Below, in pieces: positions 12,413 to 23,925 of a DNA stretch of 64,000 bases. Source of the stretch: Muscardinus avellanarius (lineage: Eukaryota > Chordata > Mammalia > Rodentia > Gliridae). Location: assembly GCA_963383645.1 (NCBI GenBank), contig OY726576.1:9662102-9726101 (forward strand), written 5' to 3'. The notes below the pieces were generated by a model. That model was not told the DNA's origin, did not search any database, and saw only the letters and a list, made by a program, of their open reading frames with translations. How positions within the stretch are numbered: position 1 is the first letter of the stretch; each line of letters begins with the position of its first letter. The position numbers and the translations under genes are program-made.

Positions 12413-12682
12413 TTCTCTTTACTGAGGTCTTCAGCATTCTATCTGAAGTAGCCCCTCACCAAATTCAAGCTTCTCTACCCATGGCCTTTCCCATCCTTTG
12501 GCCTCAAGTGAGGACTATGTTGGCTTCTCCCACATCCTGATAGAGCACCACATTCTCCCCTGAAGTAATTTAACTCTATTGACCAGAAAGATGTCATTTT
12601 CTGGTTTTCTTTATCTCTCGGAGTGCATCTAGGAGTTGAGTTTAAGTCTTAACCATCCAATGTGCACTTCCTCCAGGAGAGT

Positions 12683-12820
12683 TTCTTTCTTTCTTTATTT
12701 TTTTTGTTTTGAAACGGGGTCTTACTAAGTTGCAGAGGACCTCACTAAGTAGCTGAACCTGTGATCCTGTCTCAGCCTCCCGAGTACTGGGATTACATGC
12801 ATGTGCCACCATGCCTGGCT
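12683..12820 (-). repeat. B1 half of a SINE
   Basis: A pyrimidine tail region leads directly into ttgaaacggggtcttac and ends gccaccatgcctggct. The dID half is missing, by truncation or replacement. Confidence 0.75.
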
Positions 12821-12831
12821 ATTATTATCAT

Positions 12832-13030
12832 TACTTTGTGGTACTGGAGATTGAACCCAGGGCCTGGCATGTTCTAGGCAAGTACTCTGCCACCAAGCTA
12901 TACCCAATCCTTATTTCATTTTTATTTTGAGAGAGATTATTGCTAAATTGTCCAGGCTGCCCTACTGATTCTCCTGGTTTATCTCTCCAAGTAGACAGGA
13001 TTCCAGGAGTGTATCACCACACCAAATCCA
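12832..13030 (-). repeat. B1 plus full-length ID SINE inside LINE-1
   Basis: The ID half includes gcatgttctaggcaag (plus strand), so it is the undeleted type. The B1 half is strongly diverged. It abuts an L1M fragment on its right. Confidence 0.7.
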
Positions 13031-13245
13031 GTCTTATATTTTAGTATTAGCCATCCTAATAAATATAAAATAATCCCTCACTTTACTTCCCTAACGATTG
13101 GCTGTGTTATCTTTTCATGAGTTTATTGTCCATTTGTATATCCTTGGGAAAATGTCTATTTAGTCATCACTCATGTTTTTAGACTCTTTTATAAGGCTAT
13201 TTTAAAATTGTGTATCTTTGAATTCTCTATTTTGTTAGCTAGTGT
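13031..13245 (-). repeat. old LINE-1 (L1M-type) fragment
   Basis: In antisense it has the L1M passage 'tagccatcctaataaat', 'tttcatgagtttattgtcc', 'tttgtatatccttggg', 'aaatgtctatttag'. This corresponds to the C-terminal ORF2 region of old LINE-1 copies. No open frame remains. Confidence 0.65.
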
Positions 13246-14105
13246 TTTCACAGAGATTTCTTTACACACCGCTAACGCACATCTCACCTGGTCTTTGTAG
13301 ACTGGCTCTCCTTTGAGCACTTTCAATGCTTAACGTGTCTATTTACAACTCTGCCTGCTGGCGCTGAGGCTTACATTCTCATGTTGAAAGTGAAAGCTTA
13401 GGGTTTTCTCAAATATTTTCTGAGCATGGATTACCCTAGGGATGTGCATAACTTTCTTAGATTTCTAAGTACAAGAGAGCTTGTTCAAAGCTACTGTCCC
13501 CCAGAGTAACCGTCCCCTTAGCTTTTCCTCTTAGGATTTAGGCATGTCTATTGTTTATACCAACCCTCATCTTTTGCCCTAGGTGGCAACAGTTTGTTCG
13601 TTTCTTCATGTTTTTCAAGAATACTTTCTGTACAGCTTCCCCGAGAGTTTCCTTAATTAGGCAAACCAAAAGTAAGCATGCGGTCATTTTTTCAGGAACC
13701 CCGAGATTGGTTGAAACAGGAAAACCCAATTCCTTAGTAATAAGGTCTGTTCTACTCCTCCCAGAACCAGGTATCCCTGCTGGGCACGTGGGCGGCCATC
13801 TTGTAGACTGTTGCCATGCTGACGACAGTGTGTACCAAGGCTATGTTAAAGGTACAGAGCCTCCTACCGTGCCAACGTCACCATCAGCTTTTCTTGGTTC
13901 AGCATTTGCTTGGATGCCTTAAACCTTTGGTTATTTTTCAGACTTTTGACAGGGGTTGATCTTGACAGTATTTGCTTGTTTTATCAGTTCTTTGAAGTCA
14001 AAATGGGACCATGGTATTTCCTCCTCTGACCTTTTTGCTGACTTGACCACCATCCTTCATGCTATTGGATCTAAAACCATATATCCTTTTGTTTTGTTTT
14101 GTTTT
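13246..14105. other. unique DNA with a GC-richer block at 13740-13920
   Basis: The block at 13740-13920 retains CpGs and contains gggcggccatcttg, a YY1-like core (gccatctt). A 123-codon frame crosses it (13551-13922) but shows no protein family, and the surrounding sequence does not look like an exon. Confidence 0.4.
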
Positions 14106-14188
14106 GTTTGAGGTGCTGAGGATCAAGCCTAGGGCCCTGTGCATACAAGGTAAGTGGTCTACCACATGCACACTCTCATGCCCCCAAA
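14106..14188 (-). repeat. full-type ID element
   Basis: After a TTTTG tail (14085-14109) the plus strand reads gaggtgctgaggatcaagcc, cctgtgcatacaaggtaag and catgcccccaaagc. The mid-section is present, so it is an undeleted ID copy with no B1 partner. Confidence 0.65.
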
Positions 14189-15195
14189 GCTATATTGTTA
14201 ATAGGACTGAAGGGCTTCAAAAGACAGAGCAGGTGATGGGCCATGATGCCAAACCAGTGACTGAGCTTTGAAGCCAAAGAGGCATCATCTGGATATGTAC
14301 CGGCTCTTCTACCTTCCATCTTTTGATCTCGCCCACTTCATATAATCCAGAGCAGGAAGAGAACACCACACAGAGAATAAGGCTGCCCATAACAACCTGG
14401 GATGTTACATCACTCCACAGGACATAGGCCTTGGGCTTTTATGATTTAAGCACCAAAGAAGACACACGCTCTACTTCCTGGTTCATTTTAAGTTTTCTCT
14501 AAGAAGGTCATGCTTCTTCATCTACTTACTATAAATCTCTGGCTCACTCTTAACTCTTATTGTTTCGCTCAAATATGACAAATAGAAAGCAAGTGAAATG
14601 TTTAGTTTTAATGATAAGGTAGAGACCAGTGTGGCTGTCAGAGCAGAATATGGCAGGAGCTCTATCATCAGTATTATAAGACCTATTTACTTGTCAGGGC
14701 TTCATCAAAAGTGTCTGAAAATTGTTTGAATTGGAAGAAAATAGATTCTAATTTCCATGTCTGCCCCAAATAATCAGACACTGACAACCTAGAAAATTCT
14801 CATCATCAGTAGAGATAGAGCCAATTTTCTCTATTCCACAAAGGCAAGAATAATTCTTTTCAGAGAAAAAATTTTTAAATCATTTTAGAGCTGATGGAAA
14901 TTACCTGAAAGATAGACTGAGTCACAGGAATGATTTTTAAACGAAGAGAAGTGTTATCAGTGACCATGAATGTCTATTGATTAGCTGGTCATATGCTGGG
15001 CTGCTTATCTTTGCCTCGTCAAAGATCTATGCAGTAAGTAATAAAGGATCTAGGCTTTTAGTATTTGAAAATTCTTACAGAGTTAATGGGTCTGATTACT
15101 ACGGTGCTCCGCAGTCTCTCTATATCTGACTCTGCAGCCACAACTACCACGGCCATGCATTCTTCCTGTAGGGCATCCTTTTCCTTTCTTTTTTC
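14189..15195. other. unique DNA
   Basis: No gene or repeat recognised on either strand. Frames are short and featureless. Confidence 0.45.
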
Positions 15196-15417
15196 TTTTT
15201 TTTTTTTGGGGGGGGGTGGGAATGGGATACTACGGTTTGAACCCAGGGGTGTTCTAACTCCAAACGACTCTCCTAGCCATTTTTATTTTTAAGTTTTTGA
15301 AACAGGGCTTCAATAAATTGATGAGGTCCTTATTAAGGGCTGGCCTTGACCCTGCAATCCTCTTGTCTCAGCCTCCCACGTACTGGGATTACAAGCATGC
15401 ACTACCATGCCTGGCTG
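15196..15417 (-). repeat. B1-dID SINE
   Basis: A T run followed by a G run (15196-15216), then the dID half (ggtttgaacccaggggtg), linker and B1 half ending tgcactaccatgcctggct. The G run directly after the tail is unusual and probably arose by slippage. Confidence 0.87.
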
Positions 15418-15604
15418 CTTCATTTTGCTTTTCTGAAAAGGCAAAGCTTAAATATTTGCAGTTTGGCAATTGCATATTACCATGAAATTAGCAGTCAGGG
15501 TATGATATAACATTTATCTAAAACATTTTTCTTATACTGTTTTCTAATCAATCCTCTTGTACTAGATATTCAGTTACTATTCTAGTTTCTGTCATAGAAA
15601 CTAG

Positions 15605-15652
15605 TCTAGTTTCTGTCATGTCTAGTTTCTGTCATGTCTAGTTTCTGTCATG
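15605..15652. repeat. three perfect 16-bp tandem copies
   Basis: tctagtttctgtcatg occurs at 15605-15620, 15621-15636 and 15637-15652, with a near-complete fourth copy at 15581-15595. Between them lies an inverted piece (agaaactag). Confidence 0.95.
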
Positions 15653-15737
15653 CCTTTCTTTGAATTTACTATCAGTGGAATTATGGAATATGTTCTCTTT
15701 TGCATCTCTTTAGTTTTCTTCAAAAACATGATTTTGA

Positions 15738-15959
15738 TTACTTGGGAAGCTGGGGAGGCTAAAACAGGAGAATCACAAGTTTGAGGTCAGTCTGGGCTAT
15801 TTAGCAAGACTCAGTCTAAATATAAACAAATAAATGAACAAACAAATGGCCTGTATGTAACTCATACAGGAGATGTAACATCAAAATGGAGATGTAACTC
15901 AGTGGTAGAATGTCCCTGGATTTGATTCCCAGTAATGCAAAAAAAAAAAAAAAAAAAAT
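15738..15959 (+). repeat. B1-dID SINE inserted in LINE-1, 11-bp target duplication
   Basis: The repeat catgattttga at 15727-15737 returns at 15960-15970, after an A run. The linker has an extra stretch (about 15845-15890) in which 'gtaactca' and 'ggagatgtaac' are partly duplicated. The insertion splits the L1M fragment around it. Confidence 0.92.
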
Positions 15960-16504
15960 CATGATTTTGAGACTGACTCATTGGGTTGAATATATCAGTA
16001 ATTCATTCCCATCTATAGCTAAGTACTATTCAATTATATGAATATGGCATACTTTGTTTATTCCTTTGTAGACATTTGGGTTGTTCTCAACTTCAGGTTT
16101 TATGAATGAAAGTAATACAAACATTCTTTCACAGGTCACTATATGTATATATTTTTTTCAGTAAATACCTAGTAATGCCATTGCTAGGCTATAGGATGGG
16201 TGTGTATATATTTAACTTTCTTAGACACTGCCAAAAAGCTTTCTAAAATAGGTGTAAGATAAGAGTTTTATCTATTGTACAATCTTACCAACATTTAATC
16301 TTGATTATTTGCCATTTTAGTGAGAGTTTTGTGGTGCTATAGCTTTAGTGAGGTAAAAAACTATTTTTCCCCTAATAATAATGTTCCTGCTGAATCCATT
16401 TGCTGGGGTTTTACTCTAGGTAATTTTTGATTGACCAAAAATTTGAAACCCAAAATGCTATCAGGGTCACACATAGGAATTAAATATTTGAAAAATAACT
16501 TTCA

Positions 16505-16728
16505 GCCGGGCATGGTAGTGCATGCTTGTAATCCCAGCATTCGAGAGGCTGAGATCAGAGGATTGTGGTTCGCAGACAGCCTCAGCTACTTAGTGAAGCT
16601 CTCCACAGCTTAGTGAGATCCTGTTTCAAAGTAAAGAATAAAAAAAAAAATAGGGCATGGGGTGTAGCTTGGGGATACAATGCCCCTGGGTTATACTCCC
16701 CAGTACTACAAAAAAAAAAAAAAACCCA
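16505..16728 (+). repeat. B1-dID SINE with short target duplication
   Basis: It begins gccgggcatggtagtgcatg and ends cagtactaca plus an A run. aactttca flanks it at 16497-16504 and 16729-16736. All parts are present. Confidence 0.9.
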
Positions 16729-16729
16729 A

Positions 16730-18230
16730 ACTTTCATTATACATGTGTAGAAATAACAGGGATGGGAGAAAAGTATTATATTATTTTTAAAATAATATAT
16801 ATTTTAAAGATAAAGAGCCATCAAGAGCTGAGAAGTTGTATTATCTTAAAGCAAAATTTCTGACTACCAAATGAGTGCTGTATTTCAAGAAACAACTGCA
16901 CCTTGTGCTTGGAGTTGCATTGGCATTATTTACTGAAACTTGCTAACTGCAATATTTGACATTCCACTAAACATTCAATAGGAAATCTAAATAGTGAAAA
17001 ACTATTTAAATCCTGCCTTGCAACAGCAGAAACAAAAAGAAAGCCTGAAATTGCCATTTTCACACTTGTAAGAGTGTGCCTTTTGAAGTTTGTGATTACT
17101 CTGTTAGGAGAAACTATGAAACACATTCGGGCTGTAAAATCACCCTGGTTCTGATAACTGATTTGTCTGTGGCCTACACTTTGGTATTTGCAACAACATT
17201 CAGCTTAGGAAGCTTCATCCCTGCTCTGTTTCTGAAGAATCATCAAATACATCAGCCCAAGAAGAACTGTTCTTGTGACATATAAACCCTTGCTCACTAC
17301 CCAGGCTTCTCCTGAATTCTTAATAACTCCCTGAAATGAGTCACATGCAATCTCCATGAAGTGAGCATAAAAAAGGCTTTCTGGCCATAAATCTTACAAT
17401 CAGGATGGGAAGCTGGAGCCTGGATACTAGCTGTCTCATACCCAGGGGTAACGATGTGGGGCGGGCTCCTTGGCTGCTCGTGCTGGGCCTGGACCCTAAT
17501 CTTCCCCACAAATCTGGCCCAAACAAGAAACATTCTTTCTGGAATGCATTTCTTCATGAATATGCATGTGACTTTGGGTTCTATATTTTTTCCCTCTAGA
17601 ACATTTTGAATCAAGAAAACATAACAAAGACAATATCAAGAATATAAGCATAAAGTCATACAAGTCTGATGCATGGCACTCGAGTAGATGTTCTGTTGGT
17701 CCTAAGCACAATAAGACTACAATATAGGACACTGGCCAGATACAGGGCCAGTTCAAATTAAAATGCTCACACGATCTCCCAGAAATTCATCATCAATATT
17801 GATGGTTCTCTCTTCTCTTCCTTCTCTGCTCTCTTTCACTCTTCAGTTCTTTCAGAATCTACCACGTAGCAATCAGATACCTAGTGCAGAGGGACATTTC
17901 TGCAGAGAGGGACCAATGGCTGAGTGAGGAGGATGTAAATTCAAAGCCTTCTCTGCACGGCAAATGAATGAAGACCAAGATGTGAAATCTGAGTCCGGAG
18001 GTTACCAAGTTAACCAGAAAAAAAAAAACAGTAAAACTATTTCACACCTTTCAGAGCACCCACTCTATTCCAGATAGATGGATCTGTTTCTCAGAAGCCC
18101 TCGCCATGGCCAGTGTTAATTCTTAGCTTCTGAATCCTGGGAAGAAATAGGTGACCAGAGCTGTGAACGTGCCCTCTAAGGGTTGGGTGAAGCAGGTGAG
18201 CACCAAATGGCAAAAAAGCATTCAATATAT
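16730..18230. other. unique DNA
   Basis: No gene found. A GC-richer piece at 17400-17530 gives overlapping frames on both strands (17297-17756), none with a recognisable domain. Confidence 0.45.
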
Positions 18231-18475
18231 AATGAACACAATATATATAATAAATGTAAATATATATGCGTGTGTGTGTGTGTGTGTGTGGTATGTGTAT
18301 GCAAATAACTCAATATATAATGGATACTATATAAAGAACTCAATATATAGTAAATACAATTATATAGAAAAATTATATATATATAATTTTTATATATATT
18401 ATATACAATATACAAGTCCAATATAGATGGATACATGGATAGATACATAGAAAGATAGATAGAAAGATGTAATAG
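18230..18475. repeat. AT-rich low-complexity run with (GT)n
   Basis: A (GT)n run at about 18268-18290 is embedded in ATA-rich sequence, with repeats of the phrase caatatata and a TAGA-type run at about 18430-18470. Confidence 0.9.
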
Positions 18476-18477
18476 AT

Positions 18478-18648
18478 ATTGAACCCAGGGCTATTCTACC
18501 TCTGGCCTACAATCCCTGCCCTATTTTATTATTTATTTCAAAACTGGATCTCACTAAGTTGCTGAGACTGGCCTCAAAAACTTGTGATCCTCCTCTCTCA
18601 TCCTCCCAAGTACTGGTATTACAGGTATGTGGCATGATCCTGGCTAGA
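18478..18648 (-). repeat. B1-dID SINE, diverged
   Basis: It starts within the dID half (attgaacccagggctattc) and ends with the decayed head (ggcatgatcctggct). The A-tail side is lost in the AT-rich run to its left. Confidence 0.82.
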
Positions 18649-18851
18649 AGTTTATGTTTTCAGACACTGATAAGTCATTCTATTGGTAAGACACAACGGT
18701 GCCATAGCCTTGAATTTAAGCCTCAAATCTCAATTTAAAGATGGCCCTTGGAGATTCCTAAGACCTTGTCTCTTTAGGTTGGATTTTCTGCTAGAAACAG
18801 GATATTTCCCCAAAGTCATTCTTTTATAGAGAAAACATCAAGATTGTGATT

Positions 18852-18854
<3 letters not shown>

Positions 18855-18890
<36 letters not shown>

Positions 18891-19097
18891 TTTTTTGCAG
18901 GTCTGGGGATGGAACTCAGGGGCATTCAACCTCTGAGCTACACCCCCCTGCCCTATTTTTTATTCTTTATTTTGAAACAGGGTTTCACTAAGTTGCGGAG
19001 GGCCTCACTAAGTAGCTGAAGCTGTTCGCAAACCGCGATCCTCCAGTCTCCGCCTCCCAAATGCTGAGATTACAAGCATGCACCACCATGCCCGGCT
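18855..19097 (-). repeat. B1-dID SINE, (TTTA)n tail, 15-bp target duplication
   Basis: aagattgtgatttta at 18840-18854 is repeated at 19098-19112. The A-tail is now a TTTA array up to about 18893. The full element lies between the repeats. Confidence 0.95.
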
Positions 19098-19112
19098 AAG
19101 ATTGTGATTTTA

Positions 19113-20045
19113 GAGAAGAAATGACAGAAAATATTGGTAGAAGAGTAGAGAAGTGTGGAAGAGAACACACCGTAGAGAGGCTACCACTGTGGGCTCCTGA
19201 GGCCCCATCATCCCGGCACTCAGAAGTAGGAGCCTTTTAGGGAGGACAGAGCTGAGACTTTTCCCCCCAATTCCCGCAGACCATTGTTGGGGATGGCTGC
19301 TCTGGGACTGCTCCCTTCCCAGCTCTCCAGAGGACATCCCAGAGGAAAAAGCCCTTAGGGAGAGTCCACCAGGGAACACGCCAGATACAGGGCAGAGGAC
19401 GGTAGATGTGCACAGGACGGCAAAGGCCACACCCTGCAAATAACATGCATCGTCCATTCCTTTACAAGAAATGATGACCAGGAAAAAGGAAGGCTTCACG
19501 TGGATTTGGGCTGAAGACAAGAATGAGAATAAGTATGGAAGGACAAAAATCAGGCAAGAAACAGTTCTCATAAATCAGAACAAAAGTCTGAGGACATTTC
19601 TCCCTTCAAGCCAGTCTGCACTGCTCTGATCTTCCTGGAGAAAGAGGCCTTAAGGTAGATCTCTTCCGGTGACCACCCCATAGAATTTTATTTTTATCAC
19701 TCAGTAGAACTTTACTTTTCTTCATATTTTAGGTTTATAGACAAGTGAATGTAAACTTCCTGCCCTTCAGTTCTACAAAATTGAAAACCCACAATTTAGA
19801 CAAAGAAAAATTTATGAGTGATTTGTGGTAAATGCAGTCACTAATATTTTATGAAATTACACTCGATTCAATTATTCCTGCTAATCAGTGGGAAGGGCTG
19901 TGACAACAAAAGAAAATCAGCTTCAGGTCTTGGTAGATGCAGCATCTTTGCATTTTTTTTTTTTTTTTGCTTAACTAGTCACTTCCTCTTAAACAATTTG
20001 AGTTATCACCCTATGGTCAGCATATTCAGTATATCTTTTTAATAT
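19113..20045. other. unique DNA holding a 153-codon minus-strand frame
   Basis: The minus-strand frame at 19110-19571 begins with a hydrophobic stretch that looks like a signal sequence. It has no known domain, and its right end in the plus direction coincides with a SINE target repeat. I judge it a chance frame. Confidence 0.4.
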
Positions 20046-20047
20046 GC

Positions 20048-20175
20048 AGGGGAGAGAGAAAGAAGGAGGGAGGGAGGGAAGGAGAGACAGGATGTGAGGA
20101 AGTGAGGAAGGAAGGAAGAAAAGAAAAGAAAAGAAAAGGAGGAGGGAGGAAGGAAGGAAAGAAGGAAGGAAGGCG
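20048..20175. repeat. purine-rich GGAA/GGGA low-complexity tract
   Basis: About 125 bases are almost entirely purine on the plus strand, with gaaggagggaggg and a ggaaggaagg run near 20145-20170, plus a short aaaag repeat. There is no SINE directly next to it, unlike the other GGAA tracts in the window. Confidence 0.92.
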
Positions 20176-20300
20176 GATAGATACCAGGGGCAGAAGTACG
20201 GGGTAGTCATGATAGCTATTCTAAGAAACCAACATTTAAGTTGTGATATGAAAAGAGAAAGGAAAAGAAACAATTAAAAAGATGGAAGAAGAAAAGCAGG

Positions 20301-20643
20301 TGTAGTGGCTTGGATTCAGAATGTTCCTTCAGACTTCATGGCAACTAAGCAGCTATGTTGGAGGTGGAACCCCAAGCAAGGGTCCCTGGTGGTGTAGCCT
20401 TGGGAATTATATATTGTCTCTCCCCTCCCTGCTCTCTTTCTCTTAATTTTGGCCTCTACGATGTGAGAGCAGAGCCCTTGCTTTCTCCCTCTCTCTGTTT
20501 CCCACCATCTGAGTTCTGTAGACCTGGCCTGACATGGACTGAACCTCTGAAATCTCCAAAATTGTGAGCAAATAAATCTTTCTTCCTCTGAGTTTCGTGG
20601 TCAGGCTTATCGGGTCAAAGCAGTGAGAATGCTGACCCAGACA
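20301..20643 (+). repeat. solo LTR of MaLR type, plus strand
   Basis: It begins tgtagtggcttggattc and runs through ttatgttggaggtggaacc-like text and ttgtgagcaaataaatc, which holds the polyadenylation signal aataaa at about 20571. A short R/U5-like tail ends near gacccagaca. No internal sequence follows, so it is a solo LTR of the same superfamily as 7026-7370, in the opposite orientation. Confidence 0.7.
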
Positions 20644-20699
20644 GCAGGCGTCATGGAAGATATCTATTCCTCCGAGGGAAGAGGAGAGTTGTGCCAACA

Positions 20700-20960
20700 A
20701 ATGATCTGGAGAAGTAAATGGGGAAGAACATGCAGGGCTTTGAAGACAAGATAAGGATTTTGATGTTATACTAAAAGCAGTGAAAACTATTATAGAGTTT
20801 TAAGTCTGGGGCTCACTTGACGCTCTGGTTAATTGGAAAGACCACTGTCACTGAAGGGTAGAGAACAGACAGGAGAAGAGTATGAGTGTGTGAGTGGAGG
20901 GGAAAGCAGTGGGAGATGACTGGGGAATGCCATGTAGACCAATAAGGTGGGGGGAGCTGA
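20700..20960 (+). repeat. ancient interspersed repeat, family not resolved
   Basis: The wording 'gcagggctttgaagacaag', 'aggattttgatg' and 'ttatagagttttaag' recalls a common old mammalian repeat whose consensus has 'gggccttgtaggccatggtaaggag...ggagggttttaagc'. I cannot name the family with confidence. Confidence 0.35.
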
Positions 20961-22565
20961 AGGGGAAGAAACTGGATGGATCCAAGAGCACCATAGGGTA
21001 GAATTAATCCAGAAGTAATATTTCCAAACACAGGCTGGGTTGGATATGGACAATCAGGAAGGGGGAGGTTAAACACCAATTTTTGAATACCAGTGTTATT
21101 TATACATACCTGCTCTTCCATATTCCTACTACACTAGTTGAAATCCTCATTACAGCTTCCCTACTGAGATGATGGGATAAATGGTGATAGCGCCATTCAG
21201 ACAAAGGAGGTAATACTTTTATAATGCACCTGACATGGGTCCCCAGGCAGAAGTCATTTCCTGAGCCTCATCCTGAGGCATTGTGAGCAATAAATGCCTG
21301 GTTCAAATCTGTGATGGGCTAGAGAATTAGACAATTCCTTTGATGATAGGCATATTTAAGATTTGTTGCCTATGCATATATGCATATTTGAAATCAATGT
21401 GTATATGTAGTTATATACATATTGAAACAATGTTAAATCCTACAGTCTACCATAGGGCTACAATGAGCATAAAAGTCATGAGCAGACAGAATGAGCACAG
21501 AAAACCAATCGCTTGATGCCTCGTAGTCTGAAGAAATAATGAGCTGGCTTTATTACAACTTGTGGGAAATGAGAAAGTTCTGGGAAGTGACAGTCTGATA
21601 TTCTGGAATCTTCAGAGAAGAATTCAAGTTATTATTCTGGAGATGTATGGATTTGTTTTTATCAGTGGGTCACTCTGCCTGTTATTGTTAATTAAGGCCA
21701 AGCCTTTATTTCTAATAAGGAAGGAGACAAGTACAAATCTTCAGATCCATAAAGCAAAATATGCTATCTGGAAATAGCAGAGTAGAGATAAAGCAAGCCA
21801 TGGTTAGAAGCTAATACTCAGAAGAGCACAGCTGGATTCAAAAGAAGAACTCATTTATTATGACAAAAGAAAACATATTGAGAAAATAGACATGTGATTT
21901 TTGTCAGGAAGGCTTATGATTCTAGCTGTTTTCAACAAACTTAACTTGAGTAAGAAACAGCCAGAATACAACAATGGTGATAGTGTTTATTATAAATATC
22001 ATTGACTGATAATTTTAGCTGCATAGCTGTGGTCCATCAGCTGTGTGCTGAATATACTTATTTTGCAGCAAGGTCTATTTAGGGTGTGTTTGTGTTTTAA
22101 ACACAGGTTGAATAAATTACTTCCCCCCCACATCTTAAGTGTATGGTCTGAAATTCCATGTAGAATCAGAAGCATTCTTAGAAATGTAAGAATATTCTGA
22201 ATCATGATATACTCCTAAGATGCAGCTTAGGAATGAATTTGCAAATGCACAAATATTATCAAAATACTAATTAAATATTCATTGGAAGACTAATTACATG
22301 TTCATTGGAGGAGTTCATTGGTATCCATTAGAAATAATCATTGGACCAGAAAATTGTCCCAATTTTTTAGAATTTGTTATCTGGCAGGATATATTGGAGA
22401 GATTTGAGAGCGCCACTGTGAACTACATTGTGATGAGACTATAATGTATCAATAAAACTATTTAACCAAAGTGAAAGAATTTATTTTCTCTGAATTCTGT
22501 TTTTGCTGTCCAACTGTCTACTAGATTTGTGAAATGATAACATACAAAGCTACAATATTTTAATT
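20961..22565. other. unique AT-rich DNA
   Basis: No gene or repeat recognised. At 22290-22345 the phrase attcattgg recurs several times (tattcattgg, gttcattgg, gttcattgg, atcattgg), a weak irregular tandem pattern. Confidence 0.45.
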
Positions 22566-22569
22566 TCTT

Positions 22570-22730
22570 TTGAATGGTGATTCTGCTACCTTAGTCAAGA
22601 CACTTTACCTCTTGACTCTCAATCTATCTATAAGACAGATATGCCATACTCTTCACACAGCACTCATTTGAAGATTAGATAGGATAATGCATGTAAATGT
22701 GTGCAGCTCAGAAGTATTCAACAATGTCAG
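22570..22730 (+). repeat. MIR SINE
   Basis: The order 'gtcaagacactttacctctt', 'tctataagacagatatgcca', 'attagataggataatgcatg' follows the MIR core and its 3' part ('gcaagttacttaacctct', 'ctgtaaaatggggat', 'gattaaatgagata'). It is an ancient mammal-wide element. Confidence 0.65.
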
Positions 22731-22980
22731 TTCTCCACTAGCACTGCTAACTCATCATGTGTTAAAAGTAAATCCAGTATGTGGTACCCAACTGAGCACT
22801 CTTCCAAGTCTTTTCACTTTAACTAGAAATCTGAGAGTCATCTTTGACACTTTCTTACTTCCTACATCCAACGGATTTAAATTCGAGCTAATTGTTGGAT
22901 ACCAGCTTTGTATCTGAATGTATCTGTCCATCCCTATACTTACTATACCAGTTGAAATTCTCACCCCCACCACTGCATTG

Positions 22981-23040
22981 CCTGCCTGCCTGCCTTCCTT
23001 CCTTCCTTCCTTCCTTCCTTCCTTCCTTCCTTCCTTCCTC
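22981..23040. repeat. (TGCC)/(TTCC) microsatellite at a SINE tail
   Basis: Three to four TGCC units pass into about eleven TTCC units, ending exactly where the minus-strand dID SINE begins. It is therefore derived from that SINE's A-tail. Confidence 0.95.
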
Positions 23041-23165
23041 TCTTGTAAATTGAACAAAAGAGTGATCTATCTCTGAGCTACACCCTCAGTCCTTTTTAAT
23101 TTTGAAGCAGGGTCTCCTTAAGTTGGCTTCAGAACCAGAAATCCCCCCTGTCCCAGTGTCTGTTT
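23041..23165 (-). repeat. B1-dID SINE, truncated
   Basis: The dID half is decayed (tctgagctacaccctcag remains) and the linker and part of the B1 half follow (ttgaagcagggtctcc). The B1 head is not recognisable. Confidence 0.75.
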
Positions 23166-23329
23166 TTGAATCTGCCTCCCTAGCTCTGGCCTCTCCCAAC
23201 ACAAATGTGTATTTGATGGAGCTGCCACATCCTCATTCACTGCTGCTCAGAAACTTCCTGGACCTTTCCATTTCTGGCCCCAATAGGCTGGTATGGAAAG
23301 AATTCTGTGGACTTGTCCTCAATTCAACT

Positions 23330-23760
23330 TTGTCAGCCTGATCTCCCACCTCACACTGGTGCCTTAGACACAAGCTCTCCCCCAAGCATGCTGGTCAGCA
23401 CATCACTGGAGAAACACCATGCATCCTCCTGATCCTGTGACAGGTACCATCCATCCTTCTACCTGGGATGCCTTCTTGTTCTAGCACATTCCCGCTAATC
23501 TCTTCATGTTCACTTCTAGGACCCCTTGGCTCAGAAGGATTTCCATGTTTTGTTTTCAATTCCATTGCTCTCAATTTTTTCTTAAAGTATTTTCCACATA
23601 TGGCTTTGGCTTGAAGTTATTTTTTGAGATAGCTTATTCATTCTTCTAGATTGTCAAATCATTGACAGTGAAGACTGTGTTTCATTTACCTTTGTATATC
23701 CTTCCCAGACTTTTTCAGTACCACATGCTCAAGAAAATGTTATTGGATACATGAATATGG
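23330..23760 (+). repeat. LINE-2 3' region
   Basis: Landmarks of the L2 3' region are in order: 'ctacctgggatgccttctt' (about 23460), 'gacagtgaagactgtgttt' (about 23665), 'tttgtatatccttcccag' (about 23691) and 'ttattggatacatgaat' at the end. These match the usual L2 text for a short 3' end. Confidence 0.55.
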
Positions 23761-23853
23761 AAGTACGTATCAAATATATTTTGTACCTTTCAATTTTGTT
23801 AATTCACTCTCTTTACAAAAGTGATGTTCTTGTCTTTCACCATCTTGGTTTCT

Positions 23854-23925
23854 CCTCCTCCTCCTCCTCCTCTTCTTCGTCTTCTTCCTCCTCCATCTTT
23901 CTCTTTTTCCTCTCCTTCTCCTTTC
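23854..23925. repeat. (TCC)/(TTC) pyrimidine tract at a SINE tail
   Basis: A tcctcctcc run merges into ttcttcg and ctttttcc text and ends at a dID remnant. It is another tail-derived simple repeat. Confidence 0.92.

Larger units (their letters stand above)
15490..16345 (-). repeat. old LINE-1 (L1M-type), split by a SINE and a tandem repeat
   Basis: Antisense L1M landmarks appear in order: 'tcagtggaattatggaata' (about 15671), 'ttcctttgtagacatttgggttgttctc' area (about 16060), 'taatgccattgctaggctat' (about 16173) and 'cactgccaaaaagc' (about 16227). A plus-strand SINE sits at 15738-15959 and a 16-bp tandem array at 15605-15652. Confidence 0.7.

Noticed and set aside
13551..13922. 123-codon plus-strand frame over a CpG-containing block
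   Set aside because: The frame shows no family and crosses different sequence types. The block may be regulatory but not clearly coding.
15605..15652. CRISPR-like short direct repeats (also 31681-31735 and 43664-43776)
   Set aside because: The units are contiguous tandem copies without spacers, inside mammalian transposon or LTR DNA.
19110..19571. 153-codon minus-strand frame with a signal-like hydrophobic start
   Set aside because: At the stop frequency of such DNA, one frame of this length is about what chance gives across six frames of 64 kb. There is no domain or splice context, and one edge overlaps a SINE target repeat.
20048..20175. Purine tract as another SINE-tail microsatellite
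   Set aside because: No SINE adjoins it on either side, so the tail-origin explanation used elsewhere cannot be applied.
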